Source: a virus. Taken from it: a DNA stretch of 64,000 nucleotides. The stretch is taken from positions 1-64,000 of IMG/VR virus record IMGVR_UViG_3300032087_005679, one strand, 5' to 3'. Both the position numbers and the translations under genes were made by a program. Shown piece by piece: positions 52,684 through 61,646 of the stretch (positions within the stretch are counted from its first letter, which is position 1; every line of letters starts with the position of its first letter). The notes beneath the pieces are model-generated. The model worked only from the letters and a program-made list of their open reading frames with translations. It had not been told where the DNA came from and did no database searches.

Positions 52684-53689
52684 AATATTTTACTCCTGCG
52701 TTTGTGTATATGTCCGATATCAATGATAGGCAGTTTTCTGATTCTGTTATCATAAAACTGTCAAGATTACTGTATAATTCAGGGTGGTTAGGACAAGAAC
52801 CTCTGTAGTTACCATAAGAATTTGACTCCTTAGGGTTTTCCAGTAATTTTATCTTTTCTTTATATTGTTTCTCTGTTTCTTTATCAATAAATTCTGACTT
52901 TGTAACTTTATCAAGCGCCTTACCACCAAGTTCAATATAGCCATTCTCAGCTAAAATAGATATAGTGCATTCTATGTTGGTTGGTTCACTTGCTATAGTT
53001 ACTTCGATAGTTCCACCAAAACTTCCAAAGTCAACTAAAGAATATACTGTGTCCTCAATTGAGTAGTCAACGTGTTTCGTATTATACAACAATGAAGACT
53101 GAACTTTTGGCTTGCCAAAAAGATAGCACATGATATCTAAGTAATGAATTCCACATTCATGCAAAGTCCCACCACCAACTTCTGGGATACCCCGCCAATT
53201 TTGAAAATACTCCTTTGGTCTTTGCCATCTTTGAGTGAGACTAATTCCTCTTATTTTTCCAAGTAAATTGGTTTCTAGTAATTCTTTCGTAAAAGAAACT
53301 ACTGGATTAAGCCTCACTTGTAAAACACAGTGAGCTTTCTGGCTGTTCGCATCCGCAATTGTTTTTAGTTCTTGTATCAAGTTGTGATCTAAGCACGCTG
53401 GTTTTTCTACCAAAACATCACAACTGTTTTCTAGACAGTATTTTGCTTGAGAATAATGTAATGAGTTAGGGGTTGCAATGACTACAAAATTTATATCTTC
53501 TTTAGATAACATATCTTTATAATCAACATACCCGCTTACACCTCTTTTTGACGCCTCTAGATCTACAATGTTTTGATCTAAGTCACACAAAGATACTAGT
53601 TCAAAATTTTTATTTCTATCTATAGCTTCCAGGTGTCTGACAAGGATTTTACCACACCCAATTATACCTACCTTATACTCTGCTTTCAT
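52673..53689 (-). CDS. Gfo/Idh/MocA oxidoreductase, WlbA/WbpB-like
   Basis: 338 residues. The N-terminal NAD domain (YKVGIIGCGKILVRHLEAID) and the E95-K96-P97 motif are standard for Gfo/Idh/MocA. The block QRPKEYFQNWRGIPEVGGG followed by TLHECGIHYLDIM resembles UDP-GlcNAcA 3-dehydrogenases (WlbA/WbpB), which oxidise C3 before an aminotransferase adds nitrogen. A DegT-type gene is present nearby, so a 3-amino sugar route is a possible reading. The start is supported by CTGGAGAAAACAT; it overlaps the GT4 gene by 17 nt. Confidence 0.82.
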   Translation of the reverse strand: MKAEYKVGIIGCGKILVRHLEAIDRNKNFELVSLCDLDQNIVDLEASKRGVSGYVDYKDMLSKEDINFVVIATPNSLHYSQAKYCLENSCDVLVEKPACLDHNLIQELKTIADANSQKAHCVLQVRLNPVVSFTKELLETNLLGKIRGISLTQRWQRPKEYFQNWRGIPEVGGGTLHECGIHYLDIMCYLFGKPKVQSSLLYNTKHVDYSIEDTVYSLVDFGSFGGTIEVTIASEPTNIECTISILAENGYIELGGKALDKVTKSEFIDKETEKQYKEKIKLLENPKESNSYGNYRGSCPNHPELYSNLDSFMITESENCLSLISDIYTNAGVKYYER

Positions 53690-54575
53690 ATGTTTTCTCC
53701 AGGAAAGAGTGGTATAACTCTGCCGTGTCCTTTATATTACAACTATATTTTGTTTTGTTTAATACAGTCCTTGAAAAATCAAGAGTTGGTGGATTGTATA
53801 ATTCAACTGGCTTGAAATCCCAATCTTCTTCCTCAACAACAATTGCATTATCGCCAGCGATCTCTTTTGTTCCGCCAGCACTAGAGCATATAATCTGACA
53901 CCCTGAAGCATAAGCATCTACCACAACATTAGGACAATGATCTAACCATGCTAGGTGTAGGAAATATTTTGAAGCTTTATATACAGAGTATAGTTGTTGC
54001 TGAGAAAGGTTACCAAAATAAGCAACCTTTTTGTCTTCTATTTTATCTTCTGGATTTACATTTCCAGCAACAACAAGTAGATCTTTCTCCCCAGAGTGCT
54101 CTAAAAAATATCTAATATTGTCTTTCAGTCTCTTATGGGGTCTCCAAGAGGAAGCACAACACCATACATTCTCATACACGTCATTCTTCATAGCTGGAGT
54201 TTTTTTGATAGATTCTAGATCCGCTCCATTGTGAATTACAGTAGAGTTCTTGTGTTTACCAAAATACCTTTCTATCAATTCTTTGTTGAATTCCGATTGG
54301 TATACTACACCTTCACACATTTGATATGTTCTTAGGATATTCTGGTTTTGCAGATTATAGTTCTGTGCTGTATTGAAGTAAATCCCATCTAGCCTTAGCA
54401 CTTGAGGTATATTGAGTTTTTGCCTTGGTGATTCAATAAAACACAACGAAAGATCTGCGTCTGAAATGTTTGTTATCTCATAGCCAAGATTTACTAGATT
54501 TGGGACTATCTTTTTTGCAAAAGAATTTGGTCCACTAGAACTGTTGAGGTTGACATTCTCTAAATGTAGCTTCAT
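53673..54575 (-). CDS. Glycosyltransferase family 4 (GT-B)
   Basis: 300 residues. The N-terminal domain reads MKLHLENVNLNSSSGPNSFA, a glycine/serine donor-loop opening common in GT4; the C-terminal donor domain has NVWCCASSWRPHKRLKDNIR, VAYFGNLSQQQLYSVYKASK and HLAWLDHCPNVVVDAYASGC, where E is replaced by D in the usual E-x(7)-E region (VVVDAYASG). It is a soluble retaining transferase. The D-for-E change is tolerated in some GT4 members. Donor and acceptor are unknown. Confidence 0.82.
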   Translation of the reverse strand: MKLHLENVNLNSSSGPNSFAKKIVPNLVNLGYEITNISDADLSLCFIESPRQKLNIPQVLRLDGIYFNTAQNYNLQNQNILRTYQMCEGVVYQSEFNKELIERYFGKHKNSTVIHNGADLESIKKTPAMKNDVYENVWCCASSWRPHKRLKDNIRYFLEHSGEKDLLVVAGNVNPEDKIEDKKVAYFGNLSQQQLYSVYKASKYFLHLAWLDHCPNVVVDAYASGCQIICSSAGGTKEIAGDNAIVVEEEDWDFKPVELYNPPTLDFSRTVLNKTKYSCNIKDTAELYHSFLEKTYESRV

Positions 54576-54576
54576 A

Positions 54577-56190
54577 TTATAACTTATTATACTTTTGTTT
54601 TTGTCTTATTTCAAGCATATAATCGTGTTGTTTCTTTGCTTTAGTTTTATTCACAGCGTTAGGATTTGACACGTTATAAACGTATGTTACTTCGGGGATG
54701 TATTTTGATCTTTTCCCAGCCATTTCTAAAAGAGGAAGCATCATAGCTTGATCGTAAGAAATCTCATAAAAGTTACCTTCTTTATTTAAAAGGTCTTCCT
54801 TCTTCACTTTATTCCACAGGTGAAATTTAAATGTTTTCAAATGAGATGCACGCCAAACATCTTCTCTAAAACCATTTGATTCTATGACTTCTTGAGGGTA
54901 CTCGCTGGCTTCTTGCCCTATGCCACCATCTGGGAATCTAGCAAAACTACCATAAGTCATTAGACAGTCTTCATTCATATAGTAATGATTAAGTTGAGAC
55001 AACACATTTTGATTAGGGAACCAATCGTCGCCGTCCAAGACCACTATAACATCTTCAGGATCAGGATTTGATTCAGCGATCATGTCATAGATGTTCTTAA
55101 GGGCATATTTCTTTTCTTCACCCCTTGATATGAAAAACTTGCTATTATCTGAAAAGTTGCTAGCTAATTCAAATGTTTTATCAGTTGATATATCGTCCCC
55201 CACATAACATTCAAAGTTATCATATTCTTGTTCTTTTACACTTTCTAGAGACTTTTCAATCCAATTTTCAGCATTGTATACTGGGACTATTACTTTGAAG
55301 TTTGTTTTCTTTTCCTCTTCAAAGTTTTGAGAAACCCTTTCACCCATAGATTTATAAACTGTTTTCCAAAAAAATGGTGCCCTAGATTCTAGATACTCAA
55401 TTGTTGACTCTCTATCTCCCAAAAACCATTCTTCATTTTTGTGTTGCACGTTTTCGTTGAGAATCAATTCACAACCAAGAAGCTTTGCTTCAATCACTGT
55501 TCTAGGACACGTATCAGAACCTTCTGGTAGAAATATAAAACCTTTTGATTGTGAGAATTTCTTTAGCATCTCTTGATAACTAACCCCCGAAAATGTCTCA
55601 AAAGGTAAGTTATTTTTCTTTGCGTATTCAACTGATTTTGAAGAACCTTTTACCCAGGATGGAGAATCTTGTATCAGCCAAACGTCTTTTTTGTTCTGGT
55701 TCTGTAGTGAATTTATGTGCTCTAAAGTTTGTTTACTAAAAATTGAACTCAAAACATAAGTTGAATCCTTTTTTAGAAAAGGAAAGAGATCATAATAAAT
55801 ATCTCTTTGCGCCGCCGACATAAACCACAAATTTTTTGCTCTCTCAAAAAGGATAGAGAACAATTTTCCTCGTGTTGTATTTTCACATTCACACTTACCT
55901 TCTGCCGCTATGTGTTTTTCTCGTAATCGGTAAGAACAAAACTTATAATCATATTCAATCACAGAATATTCTAAATTTTTACAAGCATACAAAAGAATAT
56001 CATTGGACATACCAGCACAGTTGCCAAAGATCCAGTACCTATCTTTATAAGTATCAATAATTTGCTTTGTTAGCTGATGAGATCTTACACATGCCACGGG
56101 TAGTTTTGTGCCATCTATGATAGCTTGTGTTGTTAGTTCGCCACCACCAACATAGTCATCAACAAATAAATCTTGTACGAAAATAATCAT
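54577..56190 (-). CDS. Two-domain glycosyltransferase, GT-B-like half fused to GT2
   Basis: 537 residues. Residues 1-285 resemble a GT-B donor domain (MIIFVQDLFVDDYVGGGELT, KGFIFLPEGSDTCPRTVIEA, KLLGCELILNENVQH). Residues about 297-537 are a GT2 (GT-A) domain: FKVIVPVYNAENWIEKSLES, YVGDDISTDKTFE and VVLDGDDWFPNQNVL with the DxD-type metal site. Two transferase units on one chain would allow two successive sugar additions, as in polymer synthases. No membrane helix is visible. It is separated by 1 nt from each neighbour. Confidence 0.8.
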   Translation of the reverse strand: MIIFVQDLFVDDYVGGGELTTQAIIDGTKLPVACVRSHQLTKQIIDTYKDRYWIFGNCAGMSNDILLYACKNLEYSVIEYDYKFCSYRLREKHIAAEGKCECENTTRGKLFSILFERAKNLWFMSAAQRDIYYDLFPFLKKDSTYVLSSIFSKQTLEHINSLQNQNKKDVWLIQDSPSWVKGSSKSVEYAKKNNLPFETFSGVSYQEMLKKFSQSKGFIFLPEGSDTCPRTVIEAKLLGCELILNENVQHKNEEWFLGDRESTIEYLESRAPFFWKTVYKSMGERVSQNFEEEKKTNFKVIVPVYNAENWIEKSLESVKEQEYDNFECYVGDDISTDKTFELASNFSDNSKFFISRGEEKKYALKNIYDMIAESNPDPEDVIVVLDGDDWFPNQNVLSQLNHYYMNEDCLMTYGSFARFPDGGIGQEASEYPQEVIESNGFREDVWRASHLKTFKFHLWNKVKKEDLLNKEGNFYEISYDQAMMLPLLEMAGKRSKYIPEVTYVYNVSNPNAVNKTKAKKQHDYMLEIRQKQKYNKL

Positions 56191-56191
56191 T

Positions 56192-57466
56192 TTATTCTGG
56201 ACTTGTCAAAGAAGCAAACATTTTTGCGATCTCGTCATCTGTCTCGGACGTATCAAGATACGACATAAAAATGTCTTGATATTTTTGATGTATCTTATCT
56301 TCACTAAATTCTTTTATTAGGTGCTCTTGTAGCCCTTTTGCACGAATTTTTCTGAAATTAGTATTCGTATACACCTCTCTCATTTTCTTTTTGAAACTTT
56401 TCTCTTCTGGATAACACCACTGAGACTCTTGTGTAACTACTTTGTCCCAAACAACTTCTTTTGGAACTTGACCTATGGTGAATTTAACCTTCTCAAAAAG
56501 TGGCTGCATTGTTACTTTTTTTGATTTAGGATTCTCTACAGGTGCATACAAGAAATCATTCTGTCCCGACCAAGCAGGTGCAATTACAGGCAATCCCGAA
56601 TAAGCAGCCTCAAAAATAGGAAGACCGTAACCTTCTCCATGTGTAGTTGTTATATAACATTTCACACTTGGGTGAGTATAGAGAGCATGGATTTCTGCTT
56701 CGGTCATATCGCCATGCAGAAGGTGAATCTTACACTTACGAGTATCTCCATATTCCTGCATCATCTGTGCTAACATGACCTGGAGCTTTCTTCTATCAAG
56801 AATTGACATATTGAGTTGGTGGGTTTTAATAATCAGACCAACATCTGCATCATTTTTGAACTCTTCTACAAACCACTTAATACAATTGGCAATATTTTTT
56901 CTTGGTCCCCACTGAGCGACTGTTAGAAAGTTATATTTCGTAGAGAACTCTAAAGAAGATACTTTCTCATCTGGTGCTGTGTTTCTCACAGGGTAACCAA
57001 TAATCTCAATGGGTGTATTACAAGTTAGACTTGAGATAGCGCCAGTTTGCTTATTTTGTATTTGATAACTTGTCTTTTCATAAACACTTTTACTATGTTT
57101 TGAAATTGTAATGATCTTGTCCATCAAAGCGCTTTGCTGTAACCAGTGGGGATCAACACGATCTGTCTCTATCCCAGCAGTTATTCCAATATTGACTGGT
57201 GCGGCTTTTTTCCATTCGTTAGGAATTGTCACCTGAATAGATAAGTCAAATTGTGGTGGTGGTGAGGACATTCTGTTTATATCATCCATGATATGTGGTC
57301 CAACTTCTTTCTCTGGTTCAAGGATCCAAGAGCTTTTCCCCCACTCAATGGCAGCAACATACACAGTTACAGAGTCTAGTTTCTTTAGAGCTTTGTAAAC
57401 TAATCGAGCATGTTCGCCATAACCACTCCTAGAGAGAATTGGTGCAACAAGTAGAACGTTTTTCAT
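56192..57466 (-). CDS. Glycosyltransferase family 4 (GT-B)
   Basis: 424 residues. The opening VLLVAPILSRSGYGEHARLV, then a mid-protein NFLTVAQWGPRKNIANCIKW, and the donor signature TTTHGEGYGLPIFEAAYSGL with E-x(7)-E-type spacing followed by PVIAPAWSGQNDFL are those of GT4 enzymes. A retaining NDP-sugar transferase acting in the cytoplasm is expected. It shares a 4-nt overlap with the next GT4 gene, which resembles it in length and layout, so the pair may have arisen by duplication. Confidence 0.87.
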   Translation of the reverse strand: MKNVLLVAPILSRSGYGEHARLVYKALKKLDSVTVYVAAIEWGKSSWILEPEKEVGPHIMDDINRMSSPPPQFDLSIQVTIPNEWKKAAPVNIGITAGIETDRVDPHWLQQSALMDKIITISKHSKSVYEKTSYQIQNKQTGAISSLTCNTPIEIIGYPVRNTAPDEKVSSLEFSTKYNFLTVAQWGPRKNIANCIKWFVEEFKNDADVGLIIKTHQLNMSILDRRKLQVMLAQMMQEYGDTRKCKIHLLHGDMTEAEIHALYTHPSVKCYITTTHGEGYGLPIFEAAYSGLPVIAPAWSGQNDFLYAPVENPKSKKVTMQPLFEKVKFTIGQVPKEVVWDKVVTQESQWCYPEEKSFKKKMREVYTNTNFRKIRAKGLQEHLIKEFSEDKIHQKYQDIFMSYLDTSETDDEIAKMFASLTSPE

Positions 57467-58734
57467 ATTTCAAATTTCTCCCAGCGAGTATAATTTTTTC
57501 TATCAGACCATGAACCTAGTCGTTCATGTAAACCTTGGAGGTAGTCAACCCAAAACTTCTTGTAATTCTCAAAGGAGTAGTTCTTCTCAACATGTTCCCT
57601 TCCTGCATCTCCAAGTTTTTGTCTTTCTTCGTCAGACATTTCATATATTTTAGTAAGCGCATCAACAACTGCTTCTTCTGATAACCTGTCCTCGTAAATA
57701 TAAGGTACCTGTTGAGATCCGATGATCGCTTTAGATACTGGTTCAATACCTACACCGAACCAATTTTCTCCGTCGGTTACTTGTTCTTGTAAGCCGCCAG
57801 TCATAGTATTGATAACAGGTTTACTACAAGATAAAGCTTCAAGAGAACTTAGTCCAAAACCTTCAGCATCTGCAATATTTAGAACACAATCTGCAAGATT
57901 ATAAAGCTTAGATAAATCGTCAGGAAGAAGCTTTTGTTTTGAGAATATCAATTGTCCCTGGTTTAGACCCAAAGTATTGGCTAAGAATTCTAGCGGTTGT
58001 CCGTGTGGGTCATTTGTATCTGTATGCATTATTAGCGCCGCTTTATCATGACCGACCTTATCAAGGAATGCTTTAAACCAATATACTAAAGAACCGCTTT
58101 GTTTTCTTCTTGCATTTCTGTTATTCCAAAAGAAGACGACTTTGTCCTCAAGGGACATTCTTTTTCTTAATTCGTTTATTTGGCTTATAGATTCTTTATC
58201 TGTTTTTTTCTTGAAAATAGCAGGATCAACAGCGTGAGGTAGGTACACCTCCTCAACCTCTGGTGCTGCTTTCTTTACAATTTCACTAGTGACCTTTGAT
58301 ATTGTTACCACAGCATCGTTAGATTCATAAAATGGCTTATTAAACATTGGAGTTGGGAAGTTATCCCAAACATGGTAATAAACCATTGGCACAACTTTTC
58401 TTATCTCTGATTCCATTTGCCATAGCCACTCATAGAACCTTGGATCCGTCATAAACCAGAGTATGTCTGGTTTTTCTTGAAGCAGCAAACTTCTCAACTG
58501 TTGCGGTGTTCCATAGCCATCTACAGGGATTATTTTCCATGATGCTCCGAACTTTTCAATGCCAACTTCCTTGACATTATAATCTGAGTGTTTGATTGCG
58601 CCGCCAAAAGATATAACCTCAAAGTTCCCGCTCTCAAGCAGACCTTCAATCATATATTTTGTTTGTGTAGCAACACCAGATGGTAGTAAAGGATGATCGC
58701 CAATTGTAAATACTTTTATTTTCTTCTTTGACAA
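57463..58734 (-). CDS. Glycosyltransferase family 4 (GT-B)
   Basis: 423 residues. VFTIGDHPLLPSGVATQTKY at the N-terminus, KVVFFWNNRNARRKQSGSLV in the hinge, and NIADAEGFGLSSLEALSCSK with PVINTMTGGLQEQVTDGENW in the donor domain identify GT4. The N-rich hinge motif (FFWNNRN) is shared with phage and capsule GT4 enzymes. It is the first gene transcribed in the sugar cassette, 15 nt downstream of a RecB-like nuclease gene, and the cassette has no promoter of its own that I can see, so read-through from the PhoH operon is likely. Confidence 0.87.
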   Translation of the reverse strand: MSKKKIKVFTIGDHPLLPSGVATQTKYMIEGLLESGNFEVISFGGAIKHSDYNVKEVGIEKFGASWKIIPVDGYGTPQQLRSLLLQEKPDILWFMTDPRFYEWLWQMESEIRKVVPMVYYHVWDNFPTPMFNKPFYESNDAVVTISKVTSEIVKKAAPEVEEVYLPHAVDPAIFKKKTDKESISQINELRKRMSLEDKVVFFWNNRNARRKQSGSLVYWFKAFLDKVGHDKAALIMHTDTNDPHGQPLEFLANTLGLNQGQLIFSKQKLLPDDLSKLYNLADCVLNIADAEGFGLSSLEALSCSKPVINTMTGGLQEQVTDGENWFGVGIEPVSKAIIGSQQVPYIYEDRLSEEAVVDALTKIYEMSDEERQKLGDAGREHVEKNYSFENYKKFWVDYLQGLHERLGSWSDRKNYTRWEKFEI

Positions 58735-58749
58735 ACTAAATTTCTCCCA

Positions 58750-59589
58750 TTATGGACAGTACTCTGTCTGATAAAATTCACAGGTTCCAAAACGGTCCTT
58801 ACAATCAGTACAAGAGTTTCTATTTTTTACGTAATTTTGTTTATTGATGTTATGCAGTGCTCTTAGTAGCAAATTCATAGCATCAGTTGTTCTTTTCTTT
58901 GCTGCTGTTACTCTTACAAACTCTGCTTTTTTCCCTGGTTTAGCAGTTCGCTTTAGTAACACAAAGTGACAATCAATATCTTTAGGCTCAACTTCATACT
59001 TTTGAGCGTAAAAGTGTTTGTAGAAAACTAACTGATAGGCTAAAATCTTATCACTCTTTTTTTGTGGTTTCCATCCCCACGAGCAAGTCTTCCAATCAAT
59101 AAGGTGAACTTTGCCATCCTTTTTCGAATACACTACAAGGTCAATAAAACCTTTGAATTTCTTTTCTGCTTCCGTGAATTCTGTGATGGGTTCGTAGAGT
59201 TGCTCTTCGGCTGCCAAAACTTCCCAGTCCTCACCGAGTTTACCGAACTTGTCAGCAAGACAGCGGTAAAGGTCAGGAATGATTTGAACGCCATTTAGAA
59301 GCCACTCTTTGAGCGCAAAATCTCTTTTAGCTTCCGTTTGTGCCTCGTCGGGCAGGGCGTTGAGTTCAGCGATGAATTGTTCTTTAACTAACTCCTCGAT
59401 CTTGCCAGGTTCTCTGTACTTTTCAGGGGAAGTCAAAGTGAATTCACAAACGGTGTGAATCGCCTTACCAAAAGCAGTATAGATATTACCCTCGAACTGA
59501 GTAACTTTATCAATATAAGTTAGTTTGTGGTAGTGAGGGCAAATATGCCAATTCTTCCACTCAGAGTAGGAAATATGTTTTCCAGCCAA
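58750..59589 (-). CDS. PD-(D/E)XK nuclease, Cas4/RecB-like, with Fe-S cluster cysteines
   Basis: 279 residues. The nuclease core is KGFIDLVVYSKKDGKVHLID followed by WKT, holding the D...D-x-K set near residues 148-167; a preceding QLYEPITEF strand and YQLVFYKHFY helix complete the RecB fold. C17 (HICPHYHKL) and four C-terminal cysteines (C260, C263, C270, C278) form the 1+3 pattern of Cas4/AddB iron-sulphur clusters, with one extra. It is most likely a 5'-3' exonuclease used in phage recombination or DNA degradation. No cas gene or CRISPR repeat is present. Confidence 0.83.
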   Translation of the reverse strand: MAGKHISYSEWKNWHICPHYHKLTYIDKVTQFEGNIYTAFGKAIHTVCEFTLTSPEKYREPGKIEELVKEQFIAELNALPDEAQTEAKRDFALKEWLLNGVQIIPDLYRCLADKFGKLGEDWEVLAAEEQLYEPITEFTEAEKKFKGFIDLVVYSKKDGKVHLIDWKTCSWGWKPQKKSDKILAYQLVFYKHFYAQKYEVEPKDIDCHFVLLKRTAKPGKKAEFVRVTAAKKRTTDAMNLLLRALHNINKQNYVKNRNSCTDCKDRFGTCEFYQTEYCP

Positions 59590-59601
59590 TGTAACCTGCT
59601 T

Positions 59602-60264
59602 TCAGTTATCTTTTACAATTGTATCGATTTTATTATATAGTACAGGACTAATGTCTTTAAGTTTTTCTTTTTTGCCTAAAAAGTAAGCCTCCATACCAGT
59701 AGCGAAATACTCACGAATTGAAACAGCGGCATATGGTCGGATGAAGATACCTGATACCATCATCTTCAATAGTTTTGGTCCAATCCTTTGGTACAGAAAA
59801 TCATCTAGATCCTTGTTGTATTGTAGATTTTCAAAGTCGTAATCCTTGGTCCAATAACCCTCTGACCTAGCTTCAAAATTTAATTGAAACCTTTTTTGCA
59901 AGAACTCTTTTTTTAGATCCTGGTCTGCGTAGATTGTGTTTGGGTATAACATCTCAATATGGTGTGCGAATTCATGAACGATATCGTCTATGATGTCATT
60001 TGCATCCTCTTGTTTATTGGAGATATAAAAAATACCATCTTTGTAAATTGCATTAGCGTTTCTTTGGTCGAATTCAGGCAGATGTTCGATCCGAATCTGC
60101 TTCAATCCATTAAAGAACTTTGAAGGTAATAAATCTTCAAGACTACGGAAAATAGCCTGTAGATCAATATTATTAGTTATTTGATCTACCTCAATAACGT
60201 CTATGTTTCCAAATTTGATATATCGAGTTGTATTTTTTGTTTTTTCAAAAATATATTCTCTCAC
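59602..60264 (-). CDS. Zincin metallopeptidase with HEFAHHIE motif
   Basis: 220 residues. The zinc motif is H97-E98-F-A-H101 in IIDDIVHEFAHHIEMLYPN; a downstream REYFATGMEAYFLG with E185 or E192 is the likely third ligand. This spacing and the E-Y-F-A segment resemble lethal-factor/ATLF-like and other single-domain zincins. There is no signal peptide, so it acts in the host cytoplasm or is packaged. It overlaps phoH by 4 nt and sits 12 nt from the RecB-like nuclease, so all three are co-expressed. The target protein is unknown. Confidence 0.78.
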   Translation of the reverse strand: MREYIFEKTKNTTRYIKFGNIDVIEVDQITNNIDLQAIFRSLEDLLPSKFFNGLKQIRIEHLPEFDQRNANAIYKDGIFYISNKQEDANDIIDDIVHEFAHHIEMLYPNTIYADQDLKKEFLQKRFQLNFEARSEGYWTKDYDFENLQYNKDLDDFLYQRIGPKLLKMMVSGIFIRPYAAVSIREYFATGMEAYFLGKKEKLKDISPVLYNKIDTIVKDN

Positions 60265-61565
60265 AGTATCTCCGAAGCCAATGTTGCTAGTTGTGATCTT
60301 TCACCCTTGGTTAATGTGATATGTCCTGCTATGTCGTACTGTTTGAACTTTTCAACAGCATGAGTCAACCCGTTCGATACTGAATCAACATACGAATTGT
60401 CAATCTGTTGGATATCTCCTGTTAGTACGAGTTTGGTGCCGTGACCTACCCTTGTTATTATAGTCTTTAATTCGTGTGCCGTCAAGTTCTGAGCTTCATC
60501 TACGATCAAAAAAGCATTTGCGATTGATCGACCACGAATGTAAGTCATTGCTTCTATTTCGATTGTGCCTTGTTCTATCTGCATGTCTAGTGCTGTACGA
60601 TCACCGAATAGGTGTTCTAGGTTATCACGTATTGGAGCAATCCATGGGAGCATCTTTTCCTCTAGAGTGCCTGGTAGGAAGCCAATGTCTCTACCCATAG
60701 GCTGAACGGGTCTTGTTATAATAAGTTTATCATATCCACCGCTTGCACCCGTTGTGTTTATCACTTGCTCTAAAGCGCAAGCAGTAGCTAACAAAGTTTT
60801 ACCAGTTCCAGCAGGACCAGTCAAAGAAATGACATGTATATCCTTGTCAAACAAAAGATCCATTGCATACTGTTGTTCTTTATTTTTTGCAGAAAGACCC
60901 CATATGTTTTTGAATTTATTTACTTTTCTAAGTGGTTTATCATATCCCTCAAACTTACAAATAGCTGATTTATTGGTAGCTTCATTTTTAAGAGTAAGGT
61001 ATTGATTTGGATATAGTTTAACTTTCTGCTCTTCTAACATAAACGGCTCACCTGTATAGAACCTATCAATAGTACTGAATTCTACCTCTAGTTCTTGTGT
61101 GCCTGTGAATAGATTCTCCACTGAGTTGATTACTTTTTGTGGCTGATAGTCATAACACTCGATCCCATGAGCGTCACATTTAACCCTCATATTGAGATCT
61201 CTAGATACGACTGCTATCTCATGTCCTTTTTCTTTTAGTCTTAGAGCTATAGCAATTATTTTATTGTCTGAATCGTTTTGATCCATACCAGGTGGCATAT
61301 ATTTAGCATCAAAGTGTGCTGCAAAGATTTTTCCTTTTCCTCTGCCAATGGCGACACCGTCCATCAGGCTGCCTTTTTTTCTAAGTGAGTCTAGAACTCT
61401 ATTCATTGTTCTAGCATTAAGACCTGCTGTATCTTGCCTGTGTTTATGTCTATCTATTTCGTCGAGAACAATTGTTGGGATTGCTATATTGTTTTTCCCG
61501 AATGCTAATATAGAACCTGCTTCAGTGAGATACACATTGGTATCTAAGATTATAGTTTTCTTCAT
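60261..61565 (-). CDS. phoH: PhoH family ATPase with N-terminal PIN domain
   Basis: 434 residues. PIN domain at 1-145: acidic D8 in TIILDTNVY, E36 in VLDEIDRHK, D98/D100 in QNDSDNK and D123 in VVSRDLNMR form a nuclease site. The PhoH domain has Walker A G250-PAGTGK-T257, Walker B with D356-E357 in FLIVDEAQN, and KLVLTGDIQQIDN as sensor. Bacterial PhoH2 proteins are RNA helicases/RNases; phage phoH is common in marine phages and is often taken as a marker of phosphate-related or RNA metabolism. A ribosome site GGGGAAAAG lies directly before the ATG. Confidence 0.92.
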   Translation of the reverse strand: MKKTIILDTNVYLTEAGSILAFGKNNIAIPTIVLDEIDRHKHRQDTAGLNARTMNRVLDSLRKKGSLMDGVAIGRGKGKIFAAHFDAKYMPPGMDQNDSDNKIIAIALRLKEKGHEIAVVSRDLNMRVKCDAHGIECYDYQPQKVINSVENLFTGTQELEVEFSTIDRFYTGEPFMLEEQKVKLYPNQYLTLKNEATNKSAICKFEGYDKPLRKVNKFKNIWGLSAKNKEQQYAMDLLFDKDIHVISLTGPAGTGKTLLATACALEQVINTTGASGGYDKLIITRPVQPMGRDIGFLPGTLEEKMLPWIAPIRDNLEHLFGDRTALDMQIEQGTIEIEAMTYIRGRSIANAFLIVDEAQNLTAHELKTIITRVGHGTKLVLTGDIQQIDNSYVDSVSNGLTHAVEKFKQYDIAGHITLTKGERSQLATLASEIL

Positions 61566-61623
61566 CTTTTCCCCGTAAAAAGTGGGTTTATATAACTAGT
61601 TCTGAGCGGGTAATTAAAGTAAT

Positions 61624-61646
61624 AAAAAAGCCGCCCGAAGGCGGCT
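61624..61646 (-). terminator. Intrinsic terminator of the tmRNA gene
   Basis: Minus strand: AGCCGCC-TTCG-GGCGGCT, a perfect 7-bp stem with a C(UUCG)G tetraloop, followed by TTTTTT. The first base of the stem is the last base of the encoded CCA end, so termination and the 3' end of the RNA are next to each other. A 58-nt stretch then separates it from phoH. Confidence 0.9.

Noticed and set aside
39613-58734. The sugar cassette as an integrated bacterial island
   Set aside because: No integrase, transposase, direct repeats or tRNA edges are visible, and strand, spacing and AT content match the phage genes on either side. A chimeric assembly cannot be excluded from sequence alone.
58750-59589. 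Part of a CRISPR-Cas system (Cas4)
   Set aside because: No repeat array and no other cas gene are visible; RecB/Cas4-like nucleases are common in phages without CRISPR.
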